From: Cryobacterium sp. M96 | GTDB lineage: Bacteria; Actinomycetota; Actinomycetes; Actinomycetales; Microbacteriaceae | Length of the DNA: 64,000 nucleotides | Reading direction: 5' to 3' | Assembly (NCBI RefSeq): GCF_002929845.1 | Contig: NZ_PJJS01000053.1 | Coordinates: 1 to 64,000 of the forward strand | Shown: positions 34,403 through 45,833 of the stretch, in pieces | Layout of the letters: every line of letters begins with the position of its first letter | Numbering within the stretch: position 1 is the first letter of the stretch | Notes under the pieces: model-generated | Database searches by the model: none | Seen by the model: only the letters and a program-made list of their open reading frames with translations | Told to the model about the DNA's origin: nothing | Position numbers and translations under genes: made by a program

Positions 34403-34690
34403 ATGAAGCCGAAAGGCCGACCAGACAAGGACGGATTCCAGCGCTTCATCTATCCCACACCCGGCACCTACATGGCCATTGACCGCGCCAACGGGAAGCG
34501 AGTGAAACCCCAGACCCCAGCGAGCATCACCATTCCGCAGGATGCTGGAGCACCCGCCGCGAGGAATCAGGGCCCGCGACGCTCTCTCGCCACGCCCTCT
34601 TTCTTCCCGCCAAATTGTGGACAGCATCAGGCGGTCGCAGGAAAGACGTTCCGGTGCCGATCACAGCGATTGGGCGGATCATGTCGTTGA
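34403..34690 (+). CDS. Small hypothetical protein or fragment
   Basis: A 95-codon frame beginning MKPKGRPDKDGFQRFIYPTP then GTYMAIDRANGKRVKPQT. The first 45 residues look protein-like, with mixed charges and aromatic residues. The rest is Arg/Pro-rich and may be non-coding. A GGAGG lies only two bases before the ATG, an awkwardly short spacing. I do not recognise the family. It may be the tail of a lost gene. It lies in the roughly 600-nt gap between the amylase and TauE genes, where the only other features are the amylase operators. Confidence 0.3.
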   Translation: MKPKGRPDKDGFQRFIYPTPGTYMAIDRANGKRVKPQTPASITIPQDAGAPAARNQGPRRSLATPSFFPPNCGQHQAVAGKTFRCRSQRLGGSCR

Positions 34691-34721
34691 CGTTCGGGGA
34701 TCGTGGCTTTCGTCGGTCGTT

Positions 34722-35275
34722 CTAAAGAGTCAACACGCCCTGGACCACTGTTGCTAGGGAGCCGATACCCGCGATGGCCAGGACCGCCTTTTTCGCGACC
34801 GACTCGTTGATGGTTGAACTGAGGAGGTTTCCGATCACGAGACCTGCCACCGCGGCTCCCACCGCGACCGCCCATCCTGCCGTCGGGAGGTCAGGCACTC
34901 CCCGTGCGAGCAGCGACAGAACGTTCAGACCGGCGAAGTAAAGCTGGACGGTGGCCAGATACTCTTTGTACTCCCAGTTGGTGGAGTTGGCATAGATGGC
35001 GATTGGCGGCCCGCCCACGACTGCGGTCACGTTCATGAATCCGGACAGGGCGCCGGCGATTCCGGTGCCCCGCGCTCCTACGAAGAGCTTGCTTTTGCGC
35101 AGGAATACCGTCGCGGCCAGAGCAGCGAGCGTCACGCCGCCGATGAGGATACCGAGCCAGCTGGCCGGCAGCGACTTTGCGATCAGGGTCCCGGGGACGA
35201 TCCCGATCGCGGAAGTCACCAGCAACAGGGCCGCCACACGGATGTTCACGTCGGACCACAGCGTGATCGCACTAA
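34722..35275 (-). pseudogene. TauE/SafE-family sulfite/sulfonate exporter, N-terminally truncated
   Basis: About 180 codons cover the second half of a TauE/SafE transporter: VAALLLVTSAIGIVPGTLIA, LGILIGGVTLAALAATVFL, the conserved GIAGALSGFMNVTAVVGGPP loop, and two C-terminal helices. The first repeat (about 70-80 residues with three helices) is absent. Upstream of about 35,275 the frame continues with unrelated Arg/Cys-rich sequence. The break lies about 140 nt from the serine-recombinase gene, so site-specific recombination or an excision may have cut it. The remaining half is unlikely to transport. Confidence 0.7.
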
Positions 35276-35418
35276 CTAGACATTCGCCGCAACATGCGAA
35301 AACACGATCGCGGCCAGTACGATGAGCTGATTGGTTAGCTGGATCGTAGTACGTCGGCGAGGAGCTGGGCTGGCGTCCAACTCTTCCGGCTCGCGCCGGG
35401 GTCAACATAACGAGGCCT

Positions 35419-36060
35419 GTGGGGGCGCCGTCGGTGCTGATGAGGTGCAGTGAGGCCCCGGAGCCAGCGGCTGAACTTCAGCTGGATGCGCTGGCCGCCG
35501 CCGGGGTGCAGAAGCGAGATGTGTTCGCTGATATCCCGCCCGGGAGTGAGACCGCGATTGAGCGGCCGGGGATGACGAAGTTGCTCGAGTATGCCGATCC
35601 TGATGACACTGTCATGGTGTGGCGGGTGGATCGCTTGGGACGATCGTTGATCGATGTCCTGAATACGGTCACTCTGCTGCGCGAGCGCGGCGTGAATGTG
35701 CGGTCCATTTCGGACGGCATCGACCCAGCCACCACCACCGGACGGCTCATGCTAAACATGCTGGCCACTCTCGCCGAATACGAACGGGAACTCATCGTCG
35801 AGCGCGTCACCTCTGGCATCGCCACCGCCCGTCAATCCGGCACCCGCTTCGGCCGGCCTTTTTCAGACCCAGCCGTCATCGCCGACAAACTCGCGATCGC
35901 AACCGCCGCTCGAGCGAAGGGGCGCACCACTGAAGACGCGGCCCACCTCGTGGGCTGGAGCCGAGCGACTCTCTACCGCCACCAACAAGCCTCCTCGTCC
36001 CGCGAGAGCGGCTTAATCTCAAGGACGAGCCGCTCTATTCGCACCGTGACCTTGTTGTGA
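35419..36060 (+). CDS. Serine recombinase (resolvase/invertase family)
   Basis: A 213-residue recombinase. The catalytic domain has a degenerate first motif (VLMRCSEAPEPAAELQLDAL, where typical proteins read YLRVS...), keeping Arg and Ser. The core VMVWRVDRLGRSLIDVLNTV and LMLNMLATLAEYERELIVER helix E follow. A C-terminal helix-turn-helix (TTEDAAHLVGWSRATLYRHQ) binds DNA. The GTG start fits; the protein is only slightly longer than average. It may belong to a lost transposon or invertible segment. A truncated TauE gene lies just upstream on the other strand. The weakened N-terminal motif raises doubt about activity. Confidence 0.8.
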   Translation: MGAPSVLMRCSEAPEPAAELQLDALAAAGVQKRDVFADIPPGSETAIERPGMTKLLEYADPDDTVMVWRVDRLGRSLIDVLNTVTLLRERGVNVRSISDGIDPATTTGRLMLNMLATLAEYERELIVERVTSGIATARQSGTRFGRPFSDPAVIADKLAIATAARAKGRTTEDAAHLVGWSRATLYRHQQASSSRESGLISRTSRSIRTVTLL

Positions 36061-36616
36061 ACTTATTGCCCGGTTTGAAGTAGGCCTCGTAAACTGGTCA
36101 TGTGGACGACTCTCGAAGTTGCCACCACGTCACACCTAAGGGTTGGACGCGGTAGCTGACGGGGTGCCCTCTGTGGAATTCAACACACGCGCAACGATAT
36201 GGCGCTCAGCGGCGCAGAGTAGCCGACGTATAAGGTGACCGCGATTGTGGATGTTCCGCCGCACGTCCCGTGCCTCAGCTTGTGCCTGAGCGACCGGCTT
36301 CCGCAGGTTTTCTGCCGAGCAGCTCGGCTTCGTCGTCTGGCCGTGACACCCCGCCACAGTGACAGGCAGTCCTTTAAACGATCAAGCACACGAACCGATC
36401 GCTCGCAAACCTCTCTCGGGTATTTTTGGGCACGTCCGAGTCGTATCACCAGAAAGCGGCAGGAAATCAGGGACGGCTGTCTGGCCCCACCCCGATGGGT
36501 GGGGCCGACGACCCTGGGTTTCACAGCCCGCCTTTCTGAACATTTTTCGTGGCCGTTGGCTCGAGCAGGACGTCGGCCTGATCTTAGGTACCCGTTCGCG
36601 TCAACGGAGTCAGGAA
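36061..36616. other. Region without a recognisable gene
   Basis: 556 bases. A reverse-strand reading (36,136-36,357) is helical and Arg-rich but has no recognised family or clear start. A perfect 10-bp hairpin (arms 36,483-36,492 and 36,497-36,506, GGCCCCACCC with loop CGAT) lies about 110 nt downstream of the sialidase-like stop on the reverse strand. It lacks a T-run, so it is at most a weak terminator. Confidence 0.4.
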
Positions 36617-37972
36617 CTACGGCTGGTAGAGCTGAATTTGGTCCAGCTCGGCGAAGCCAGTGCCCTTTGTGAAGGTGATCGTGTTGGTGCCGGCCACCAG
36701 AGCGATCGTTTTCTGCGCCCAGCCGAAGCGACCCCAGTTGGGCGTGGCCGGGTACGCCACCGACGAGAGCGCTCCTCCGTTCACACTGACGGTGTGCGTG
36801 CTCGCGGCACCCGTGCCGTTGTCGTAGCGCACGTTCATTGTGTAGTTTCCGGCGGTCGCCACCTGCACCGTGAATTTCACGATGCTGGTGGCGTTGTTGA
36901 TGTTGCCAACCTTGGAGCCGCCCTTAGCATCCGGCTGTGTGACAAGGCTGGTGTCGGTGAGCGACGCCAACTCGGCCTCGTACTGTTGGGCGTTGATCGG
37001 GATGGACCCGACCCGGACGTCGTTATACGTAGTCGTCAGGTTCTCGACGTTGGTCGCCTGGTAAAGCGTCTTGGCATCGGCGCTGCTGTCGAAGCCCTGT
37101 GCGAAGCCGCTGAACGTTCCTCCCTCGGTGTCCGCAGAGTCGTAGGTCACTGCGTACGGCAATTGCTCCCAGGACCCGCTGCCCAGGTTGCGATTGACGA
37201 CAAAGTTCTGGCCTCCGCTGATGTTGCCCGACGCATCGAGCGCCCACTTCGACGAGACCACGATCATACCGTTGGCGGTGCCAGCCGTCGGCACCCAACG
37301 TACCTCGGGGGACGAACCGATGCCGCGCCCATTCGCGAGCACGATCTTGGTACCGATGCTCGTCTCCGGTGACCAGGTCAAACCATCCGGCGACGTCTTG
37401 AAATACACCGGAGCTGTGTTGTTCTGCTGGCTCGGGCGGTTAACCACTTCGAAGGTGGCCAGGTAGCGACCATCGGGCAGCCGCGTCACAGTGATCATGC
37501 CGGGGCGATCACTCGAATTGGTCGGCGCCGAAACGTTCACCACCCCGCCCCAGGTGAGGCCGCCGTCGGTCGACCGGCGGTAGCTCACCGCCTGCAAAAC
37601 GTTGTTGGCCTTCTGCCGCTCGTCGGAGAAGTAGGTGACCAGACCCCCGTTGGCGTCGACAGCGACGGATGGCTCCCAAACCGTCGAGGTGGTGGAGGTC
37701 GGGCTCGGGTCGTACGTGGCCGGCCCTCCGGTGTCAACGGTACTCACGAACGACCAGGTCACCCCGTGGTCGAGGCTCTTGTACATCACCAGGCGGCTGC
37801 TCGAGCGATCGGTGGGCATGATCATGCCCGACAGGAGCAGGGTTCCGGCCGGCATCGTGCCCAGCTGAACCGGTGTTTCGTACAGCGACGGCTGGGAGGT
37901 ACGGGTGAGAGACGGGAACTGCGTGCTCGGCTTGACGGCCGCGATGCGGGTCCAAGAGGTTCCGTTGTTAGT
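36617..37972 (-). pseudogene. Secreted sialidase-like (BNR) glycosidase with C-terminal CBM6/35, 5' end cut by IS21
   Basis: The remaining 452 codons begin inside the protein (NGTSWTRIAAVKPSTQFPSL) next to the IS21 end. They show the beta-propeller with BNR/Asp-box repeats (SLDHGVTW, STDGGLTWGG, SPDGLTWSPE) typical of sialidases and related exo-glycosidases. After about residue 320, YEAELASLTDTSL and NYTMNVRYDNGTGAASTHTV then LDQIQLYQP form a CBM6/CBM35-type sugar-binding domain that reaches the natural stop. The signal peptide and the first propeller blade were lost with the insertion. An internal ATG at 37,855 exists but would give a non-secreted product. Substrate (sialic acid, arabinan or other) is not decided. 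Confidence 0.78.
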
Positions 37973-37974
37973 GT

Positions 37975-40272
<2,298 letters not shown>

Positions 40273-40384
40273 ACTCGGGGACCGGGCGTCTCCTAGCATT
40301 CGTTGCGCGAGACGGGCGGGTGGCGGGTGACCCCGTCCATGGTCCGCACGGGAACCGCCATCGGGACGGTCTGGGTCTGAGTCT

Positions 40385-40780
40385 TTAGAGCGATGCGTGC
40401 CAGGTTCGTCGAGTGGCGAGCCGGGCGGTCAGGAAGAGCGCAACGCCAATGACTCCGAGGATCGCGGCGAAGGTGATTCCCCAGTCCCACACGCTCGACT
40501 GGGTGTGCACCAGGAGGAGTTCGTGGTCGCTCGTGAAATAAGAGCATCGGACTCCAACGGGAAAGAACGAAAGTGCCCCGTCCGCGGTCCATCCTGCTGA
40601 GGGCAGAGCCAGATTGCTTAGCTCGGGATTCTGATAGCAGGATTCACCGATGCCCGCATGTGAGATGAACGCGAGCTGCAGCCCAGCCAAGGCCATGAGG
40701 GCCATCGACGAAATGCCGAGGATCCAAGACCGCGCAGTCACGGCGAGGAGCACGGGAAAAGCCGGTCTTTGCAGTTGCAT
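40385..40780 (-). CDS. Small membrane protein of unknown function
   Basis: A 131-residue protein. It has an N-terminal hydrophobic helix (WILGISSMALMALAGLQLAF), an outside loop of about 60 residues with two Cys (GESCYQNPE, GVRCSYFTSDHELL) and a C-terminal helix (WGITFAAILGVIGVALFLTA) ended by Arg residues. The Cys pair may form an extracellular disulfide. The ATG is preceded by an AT-richer stretch. No family recognised. Codon use is less GC-biased than in the metabolic genes, hinting at acquisition. Confidence 0.65.
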   Translation of the reverse strand: MQLQRPAFPVLLAVTARSWILGISSMALMALAGLQLAFISHAGIGESCYQNPELSNLALPSAGWTADGALSFFPVGVRCSYFTSDHELLLVHTQSSVWDWGITFAAILGVIGVALFLTARLATRRTWHASL

Positions 40781-40988
40781 TTCGTGTACCCCCTACTGAA
40801 TAAACTACGTGCTGCCAGACACCGTGTAAGCGCCTTAAGACTGGAACGAAGGAATCGCCGGCCTACAGAGTCAAAGCCCGTAGCCGAACCTCACACGGGC
40901 AGTTCGCCAGTCGGATTCCAGATGTCTCGGCGCGGTTCGACGGATAGCGAATTGCCGGCGGGCAGTCCCGATTGCGATCCTAGAGTGC

Positions 40989-41357
40989 TCAGTTTTGGTA
41001 GGCGCGTATTGCCAGGAGCGCTGATGTGCGGAGGACCGACGCGCCTCCGATTAGGGTTGTCGCGTAGAAGATTGGGCTGCTGACGGCCGTTGCAATGCTG
41101 TCCAAATCGTGTCGAATAACTGGGAATGCCAGCCACACCGCCCCAAAGAAGGCGATGAGGATCGCATAATTGATGATTCGTGCTTTGCTGTGGCCGAGAG
41201 CGAAGCAGACGGCAATTGGATGCTGAGCCCGAGGGGTAATGGCCAAGAAGCTGGTGCGGACGATCACCAGGAGCTCGGTGGTGTCGACAGGGTTAAGCAA
41301 GATGGCGCCTCGAACCTCGACGTGCAGTGCTCCCCGGGTGATCGGGCGTGTGCGCAT
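40989..41357 (-). CDS. Small membrane protein of unknown function
   Basis: About 122 residues with three hydrophobic segments (AIAVCFALGH-type start, INYAILIAFFGAVWLAFPVI, SPIFYATTLIGGASVLRTSA). The reading continues upstream to 41,414, overlapping the end of the next gene, but the Met at 41,357 avoids that. It lies 23 nt downstream of the hypothetical gene at 41,381-42,127 on the same strand, so the two may be cotranscribed. No family recognised. Confidence 0.5.
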   Translation of the reverse strand: MRTRPITRGALHVEVRGAILLNPVDTTELLVIVRTSFLAITPRAQHPIAVCFALGHSKARIINYAILIAFFGAVWLAFPVIRHDLDSIATAVSSPIFYATTLIGGASVLRTSALLAIRAYQN

Positions 41358-41380
41358 GCCTCTGCGGGGGTATCCGCCCT

Positions 41381-42127
41381 TCAGTGACCGCCGTGCCCGT
41401 TCGCCTGAAACCATTGGGCGTTGAGCCGACGGTTCTCGTTCATGGCCTCTGACAACGACTCGACCATCTCAGGTGCCAGTGCCCATTGCTCTTGCAGGTA
41501 TCCGTACCAGCGCTCGATGTCCAGCGGCGTTTCCACGTAGATCGGCAGAGTGGCAGGCGCACTTGAAAGGGCCTCGGCCGTGATCTCACTCAGCTGATCC
41601 CATTGGCCGGTCCCCAAGTCGACGCCGCGCATACTCTTCACTCGTTTGCGCAGAGATTCGATGGCTAGGCGCCCTCTGTCCGCCTGCATTGCAAGCGTCT
41701 GGGTCTGCACAACGTCCGAGTTGTCGTCATCGGGAACGAACTCTTTCCAGTCACCATAGGCAACGGTGGGGGCTCTTTCAACGATCTCTACGCCCTCACG
41801 CCGGCCGACTGCGTTCTGTGGGTCACGCGCCAAGTCGATGAAGAGTTGTGCCCGCTTCCTGAGCGTGTCCTGAAAGCCGATCTTCAAGGTACTCGCCCCC
41901 ACCGTGAGCTTGGTCCGAAAGACCGTGTTCGCGTGGATCGCCAGTTCATAACTGCCCCACCATTGACTACCGGCGACAAAGCCGTTGGGAGTTCGCTTGT
42001 GAATCCGAAGGTCCATCAGGGTGGCCGCAGTCGCTGCCTTGTCGACAACTGTCTCAACGTCCCATATGAACTTGGTTTCGAGATAAAGGTCGGTCAAGGC
42101 TCTGCCCTCCGCGGTCGTGCTTATCAT
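41381..42127 (-). CDS. Hypothetical cytoplasmic protein
   Basis: A 248-residue soluble protein of mixed helix and strand, without signal peptide or membrane helices. Visible features are a Trp-rich motif (GSQWWGSYELAIHANTVFR), an acidic stretch (EFVPDDDNSDVVQ) and a helical C-terminus ending in His/Gly (ANGHGGH). I do not recognise the family. The frame is uninterrupted and has balanced composition, so it is probably real. It may be cotranscribed with the small membrane protein downstream. Position next to IS21 and a toxin-antitoxin pair suggests accessory status. Confidence 0.65.
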   Translation of the reverse strand: MISTTAEGRALTDLYLETKFIWDVETVVDKAATAATLMDLRIHKRTPNGFVAGSQWWGSYELAIHANTVFRTKLTVGASTLKIGFQDTLRKRAQLFIDLARDPQNAVGRREGVEIVERAPTVAYGDWKEFVPDDDNSDVVQTQTLAMQADRGRLAIESLRKRVKSMRGVDLGTGQWDQLSEITAEALSSAPATLPIYVETPLDIERWYGYLQEQWALAPEMVESLSEAMNENRRLNAQWFQANGHGGH

Positions 42128-42373
42128 AGATAGAATCTACTGAGGTCGCTAGACACAGTCCTATTGGGCGGAATGAGCGCACGCTCATCGGCTATGTCTG
42201 GTAAGTCCCCAGCGTCCCGGTAGCGGAACCCTCTGCGGGCGCTCACAGTGGCGGAGCCCGTGTGCGGGTGCGGTGCGGGCACGTTCGTTCCTGCGCTGTC
42301 GGCTCTGCGAAATAGGAACTGCGTAAGGGCAACGTTTCGGCCTGGTGTGGACATGAGCTGGATGAGAGCAGTT

Positions 42374-42574
42374 TCAGACATCGGAGGCACACATGACCGT
42401 GCCGGACCTCCCGAGGATATCCTGCGCCAATTTCTTCGGGAGAATTTTGTCGCAGCTGGCCAAGGGGGTCTGGGTGCTCTTGTCGGGTTGAGGTTGGGTC
42501 GCACATCCCGTGATAACGGTTCCCAGAATCACTACAAGGACAGCGGCGAAACAGGTCTGGGCAGGCGATCTCAT
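42374..42574 (-). CDS. Small putative lipoprotein, possibly truncated
   Basis: The 66-residue frame has a lipoprotein signal: MRSPAQTCFAAVLVVILGTV then ITGC, with the lipobox Cys followed by ATQPQPDKSTQ. The mature part has a pair of Cys (ASCDKILPKK, GTVMCASDV) and stops at once after the second. Related small lipoproteins tend to be longer, and another frame beyond the stop stays open for about 60 codons. A frameshift near 42,375 may have shortened it. Function unknown. Confidence 0.5.
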   Translation of the reverse strand: MRSPAQTCFAAVLVVILGTVITGCATQPQPDKSTQTPLASCDKILPKKLAQDILGRSGTVMCASDV

Positions 42575-42721
42575 GAAATTGATCGTATCGCCGCTCCGTT
42601 TCAGCATGGACAGGGCCCCTCGATCAAGGTTGGTCGTCCGGCCGCCACTCTGTGAGACACCGTAAGGCGCTATCTGCACTCGCCGATCCGTCGGACTTGT
42701 CGACCTCTATGCTGTGGCTTG

Positions 42722-43270
42722 ATGGGAAACATTAGAGACCTGATGCCCGACGCCGTTGAACAAACTGCTTTGCCAGGGCACACCGGTCGGGTAAGCAAGG
42801 CCCTGTTCACCGTGATCATGCTTGTTGCTGTGTGCGTGATGCTGATTTTCGCTGGCTGGTTCGCCGTCAAAGCTTTCATCTGGCCCATGCAAGAAACGTC
42901 TACGGGAACTTGCGCGGTCTATGACCCGAACAGCTGCGTCGACCTGAAGTTGTCTTTTCTCGAGGGCGTAGGGCGACTCGACCTTCCTGATAACAGCGAA
43001 GTTCTTGATTCCGGAACGGGTAAATTTCTCTTCGCCGGATCTGAGTGGGGGCTCGTGCGGTTGCCTGAGGCTGCTGAACCACCTGAGCTTCCGCCTGTTC
43101 CGGCCGGAATGTTCAACGCGTACCGAATGGAGCGATTCGAGCGACTTGGTTTTGTATCCACCGACGGTGTGATGTCCTTCTCTCACGGCCGATATTTTAC
43201 CGAGGTAATCACAGGGACCGACAGCTCAGGGCGGACCCTGATTCTCATCGATCGCGATTGGAATGGATAA
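42722..43270 (+). CDS. Single-pass membrane protein of unknown function
   Basis: A 182-residue protein. A short cytoplasmic N-terminus precedes one membrane helix (ALFTVIMLVAVCVMLIFAGW). The outside part of about 135 residues has two early Cys (TGTCAVYDPNSCVDL) that may pair, and a Pro-rich patch (EPPELPPVPAG). The ATG at 42,722 is preferred to a TTG one codon earlier. No family recognised. It is divergent from the lipoprotein gene 147 nt away; a shared role is speculation. Confidence 0.65.
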   Translation: MGNIRDLMPDAVEQTALPGHTGRVSKALFTVIMLVAVCVMLIFAGWFAVKAFIWPMQETSTGTCAVYDPNSCVDLKLSFLEGVGRLDLPDNSEVLDSGTGKFLFAGSEWGLVRLPEAAEPPELPPVPAGMFNAYRMERFERLGFVSTDGVMSFSHGRYFTEVITGTDSSGRTLILIDRDWNG

Positions 43271-43426
43271 CGCAGTTTCACGTAGAGGGGACCTTGACCA
43301 CACGCCGGCGCCACGAATAGGATCCGGGGACTTGTGCCGAAGGAGCCGTCGCGTAAACCCCGCCCGGAAGGGATTCGTAGTCGCGTGCGTCAAACGGGGC
43401 AGCAATTGGATCTGCGCGGGCTGCTG

Positions 43427-44158
43427 TTATCCCCAGCTCAGACCGTGGAGCCGCATCGCTGCCTCCACATCTGGGTCACCAGGGCGAAGGTCACCAACAA
43501 CGATATTGCTCAGCTGCGCGCTGAACGCGCCATCAGTCGACCGCTCAAAAATAGTCCACCGTTCCAGATCGTTGCCGTGTCGAGAAAGGAACCGAACGCC
43601 ATCGAACAAGGGCTGTCCGTCGTCGTTTGACATCTCGTAGATCTCGCGGCCGACGCGCTGGGTGAGCTCACGTGGTTCGCTGTTCTGAAGTGCCGACGAG
43701 TCGAAATCAGCCAATCCAAAGCCAACTGTGAGTGCGCCGAAAGTGGGGCGAAGTGCAGCGATCGTTGCGGAGTCTGCGACGTCGCAGTATCTGCCGCTTA
43801 AGTTTGCGCGGGAGGCCTGACGGACGCTGAGCCAGGACTCGTCGACTATGCCGACGGGTACGGACGCATAGAGGGAGGCATCGGCTTCATCGACGCGGAT
43901 GCCGCCCATGTCGGTTTGGAGTATCGGGTCAGGGCGGAAGCGCGCGAGGACTTCGACGAGACAGGCGAACAGGCTCGACCCCGCGTAGATCGTACGGTAG
44001 GCCGAGTCGAGCGAGTCCCAGCGCCCGTTGAATCGGCCGTTGATGGCGTGTGCCCAATCAACCCAGTTCCAGGGAGCCGGCCCGTACCCGATGCGCCAGA
44101 CCTCGCCGGGGTCGGGGCGGACGGCCATGCGATCGGCTCTGTCCGGCGTGTTGTCCAC
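43427..44158 (-). CDS. RES-domain toxin (NAD+-degrading type)
   Basis: A protein of about 243 residues with a RES domain. VWRIGYGPAPWNWVDWAHAI, FNGRWDS, then YRTIYAGSSLFACLVEVLAR carry the conserved Arg, Arg, Tyr and Glu of RES toxins. The late FDGVRFLSRHGNDLERWTIF with its Ser/His region completes the fold. RES toxins such as MbcT degrade NAD+ when freed from their antitoxin. The GTG at 44,158 overlaps the antitoxin stop by one base, giving tight coupling. An ATG at 44,128 is an alternative. Order antitoxin then toxin is standard. Confidence 0.85.
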   Translation of the reverse strand: MDNTPDRADRMAVRPDPGEVWRIGYGPAPWNWVDWAHAINGRFNGRWDSLDSAYRTIYAGSSLFACLVEVLARFRPDPILQTDMGGIRVDEADASLYASVPVGIVDESWLSVRQASRANLSGRYCDVADSATIAALRPTFGALTVGFGLADFDSSALQNSEPRELTQRVGREIYEMSNDDGQPLFDGVRFLSRHGNDLERWTIFERSTDGAFSAQLSNIVVGDLRPGDPDVEAAMRLHGLSWG

Positions 44159-44541
44159 TATCCGACGGCGGCGAACGCGCGAGCAGCGGCCAGCACGCGT
44201 GGGCCAACTTCGTCCGGATTGCCTTCGCGGATGAGTCGTGCCGGCGCGATGTCTTCGAGCTGGGGGTTCATCCCTTGGAACCAGGCCTGAACCACACGAG
44301 GCTGGTCCCGCTCGGTGAGCAGCCCGGCGACCTGGTACGCGAGCCTCAGCCGGCGCGTGACCTCGGCCGGTGGCTTTCGGACGCCATCGGCCCACTGCCG
44401 TACGGCGCGGGTTTCCGTGACGGAACCCAGATAAGCAACCAGCTGGGCGCCCAGGATCTCGCGCAGCTGGCCGACAAGTTCAGCAACATCCGAACGAATG
44501 GAAATCTCGTATGCCCGCAGTCCGGGAGTGGTTAGTGACAT
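44158..44541 (-). CDS. MbcA/ParS/Xre-type antitoxin
   Basis: A 127-residue protein upstream of the RES toxin. AYEISIRSDVAELVGQLREI starts the helical DNA-binding part. AYLGSVTETRAVRQWADGVR is the typical helix-turn-helix-like segment of these antitoxins, and TRRLRLAYQVAGLLTERDQP then AWFQGMNPQLEDIAPARLIR is the toxin-binding MbcA domain that ends in helices near the toxin's active site. It would neutralise the toxin and repress the operon. The ATG at 44,541 starts just inside an AT-rich promoter area. Confidence 0.82.
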   Translation of the reverse strand: MSLTTPGLRAYEISIRSDVAELVGQLREILGAQLVAYLGSVTETRAVRQWADGVRKPPAEVTRRLRLAYQVAGLLTERDQPRVVQAWFQGMNPQLEDIAPARLIREGNPDEVGPRVLAAARAFAAVG

Positions 44542-44840
44542 GTATATAGCCTACCTCCATACCAGTACCAGTGACACTAGATATCCCAGCCCGAATCCCA
44601 CCCAATATGACCGATAATGGTCATTATGTCAGATTTAAAGTGCATCTATTGCAGAATGTGCTGAATAGAGCTCCCCTGATAACGGCTTTGGCGAAAGTCG
44701 AAGACAGCGCGAACTCCCACGATTCACACTGGGATACGGCGAGTTCGGCCGGCGTTTGGCAGCCCCCACGGGTCAGTCGTTGCGTATGTTCACGCCCGTC
44801 CTGCGAAGTCGCTCTTGCCCTGGGCGATTCTGCCGTCTAA
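44542..44840. other. Intergenic region between antitoxin and ABC exporter genes
   Basis: About 300 bases with no gene seen. ATGACC-GATAAT-GGTCAT (44,607-44,624) is a 6+6+6 inverted repeat about 70 nt upstream of the antitoxin start and could be its operator or another regulator's. The stretch 44,585-44,660 is clearly AT-richer than the flanks. Confidence 0.4.
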
Positions 44841-44858
44841 TGTGAGTGAGTGCTCACA
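44841..44858. promoter_or_regulatory. Operator palindrome overlapping the ABC exporter start
   Basis: TGTGAG-TGAGTG-CTCACA is a 6+6+6 inverted repeat. It covers the GTG start of the ABC gene (44,850), so a bound repressor would block initiation or act on a leaderless transcript. The TetR regulator at the end of the same operon is the natural candidate to bind it. Confidence 0.6.
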
Positions 44859-45833
44859 TCAATTATCGAAACGGATACGTCCGCAGCCTCCATCACCACT
44901 GACGGCCTGCTGCGCCAGTTCGGCAGCCTGACTGCACTTGACCGGGTCACCGTGACTCTTCCCCGGGGCGGTGTGGTCGGCCTCCTCGGCCCCAACGGAT
45001 CCGGCAAGTCGACTCTGATCCGCATCCTGCTCGGGCTCATTCCTCCCACGTCGGGCCAGGCCACCGTGCTCGGCCACCCGACCACGAAACCGGCCCGCTA
45101 CGCGGGCGACGTCGGAGCGCTCATCGAGGCACCGTCGTTCGTTCCGGGGCTCTCGGCTCGCAAGAATCTCCTGTCGCTGGCTCGTCTGCGCGGCTTGCCC
45201 ACGACCCGTGTCGCCGAGGTCATTCGCATCGTGGGTCTCGAGGGTCGGGAAAACGAATCCGTTCGCCGCTTCTCTCTCGGGATGAAGCAGCGGCTCGGCA
45301 TCGCCGCGGCGCTGCTGCCTGACCCCGCCCTGCTGATCCTCGATGAGCCCACCAACGGCCTGGACCCGGCTGGGATCGTGGAGATTCGGCAGTTGCTCAA
45401 GACTCTGGCAGCTGAGGGGCGCACGGTGGTGGTCTCATCCCATCTGCTCGCCGAGATCCAGGCGGCATGCGATTATCTCGTCATCATCCGTTTCGGCGAG
45501 CTGATGTTCTCGGGACCGATGGGCGAGCTGCTCGACAAGGCCGGCGCGCGCATCGAGGTTGCCCCGGAGCATCCCGCTGATGTCGACCGGCTGCGCGTTG
45601 CTCTTGCCGCGGCGGGGTGGTCGATCGAGGATGACTCGCTCGTCGTGCACGGCTCCGCCGCCGACGCGGCGGCGCTCAATCGCGCTGCACACGAGGCCGG
45701 CATCACGCTCAGCCGGCTGACCCCGATCGACGAATCCCTCGAGGACGTGTTTCTCGAGATGACGGCGGCACCGACCCGCAACCCAGTAGCTGCCTCTCAG
45801 GGCGCCCGAAAGAAAGCTGCCACCAATGCGTGA
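44850..45833 (+). CDS. ABC exporter ATP-binding protein
   Basis: A 327-residue ATPase of the drug/bacitracin-exporter type. Walker A is LLGPNGSGKSTLIRILLGL, the signature RFSLGMKQRLGIAAALLPDP, Walker B LLILDEPTNGLDPAGI, and the H-loop VVVSSHLLAEIQ. The C-terminal extension after residue 230 (IEVAPEHPADVDRLRVALAA and DESLEDVFLEMTAAPTRN) is usual for this class. It pairs with the permease that overlaps its end by 8 nt. The GTG start at 44,850 has no clear ribosome-binding site and lies in a palindrome, which suggests a leaderless message. Confidence 0.9.
   Translation: MLTSIIETDTSAASITTDGLLRQFGSLTALDRVTVTLPRGGVVGLLGPNGSGKSTLIRILLGLIPPTSGQATVLGHPTTKPARYAGDVGALIEAPSFVPGLSARKNLLSLARLRGLPTTRVAEVIRIVGLEGRENESVRRFSLGMKQRLGIAAALLPDPALLILDEPTNGLDPAGIVEIRQLLKTLAAEGRTVVVSSHLLAEIQAACDYLVIIRFGELMFSGPMGELLDKAGARIEVAPEHPADVDRLRVALAAAGWSIEDDSLVVHGSAADAAALNRAAHEAGITLSRLTPIDESLEDVFLEMTAAPTRNPVAASQGARKKAATNA

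Noticed and set aside
36136-36357. Short Arg-rich reverse frame
   Set aside because: Helical look only; no start context, no motif and no support from neighbours.
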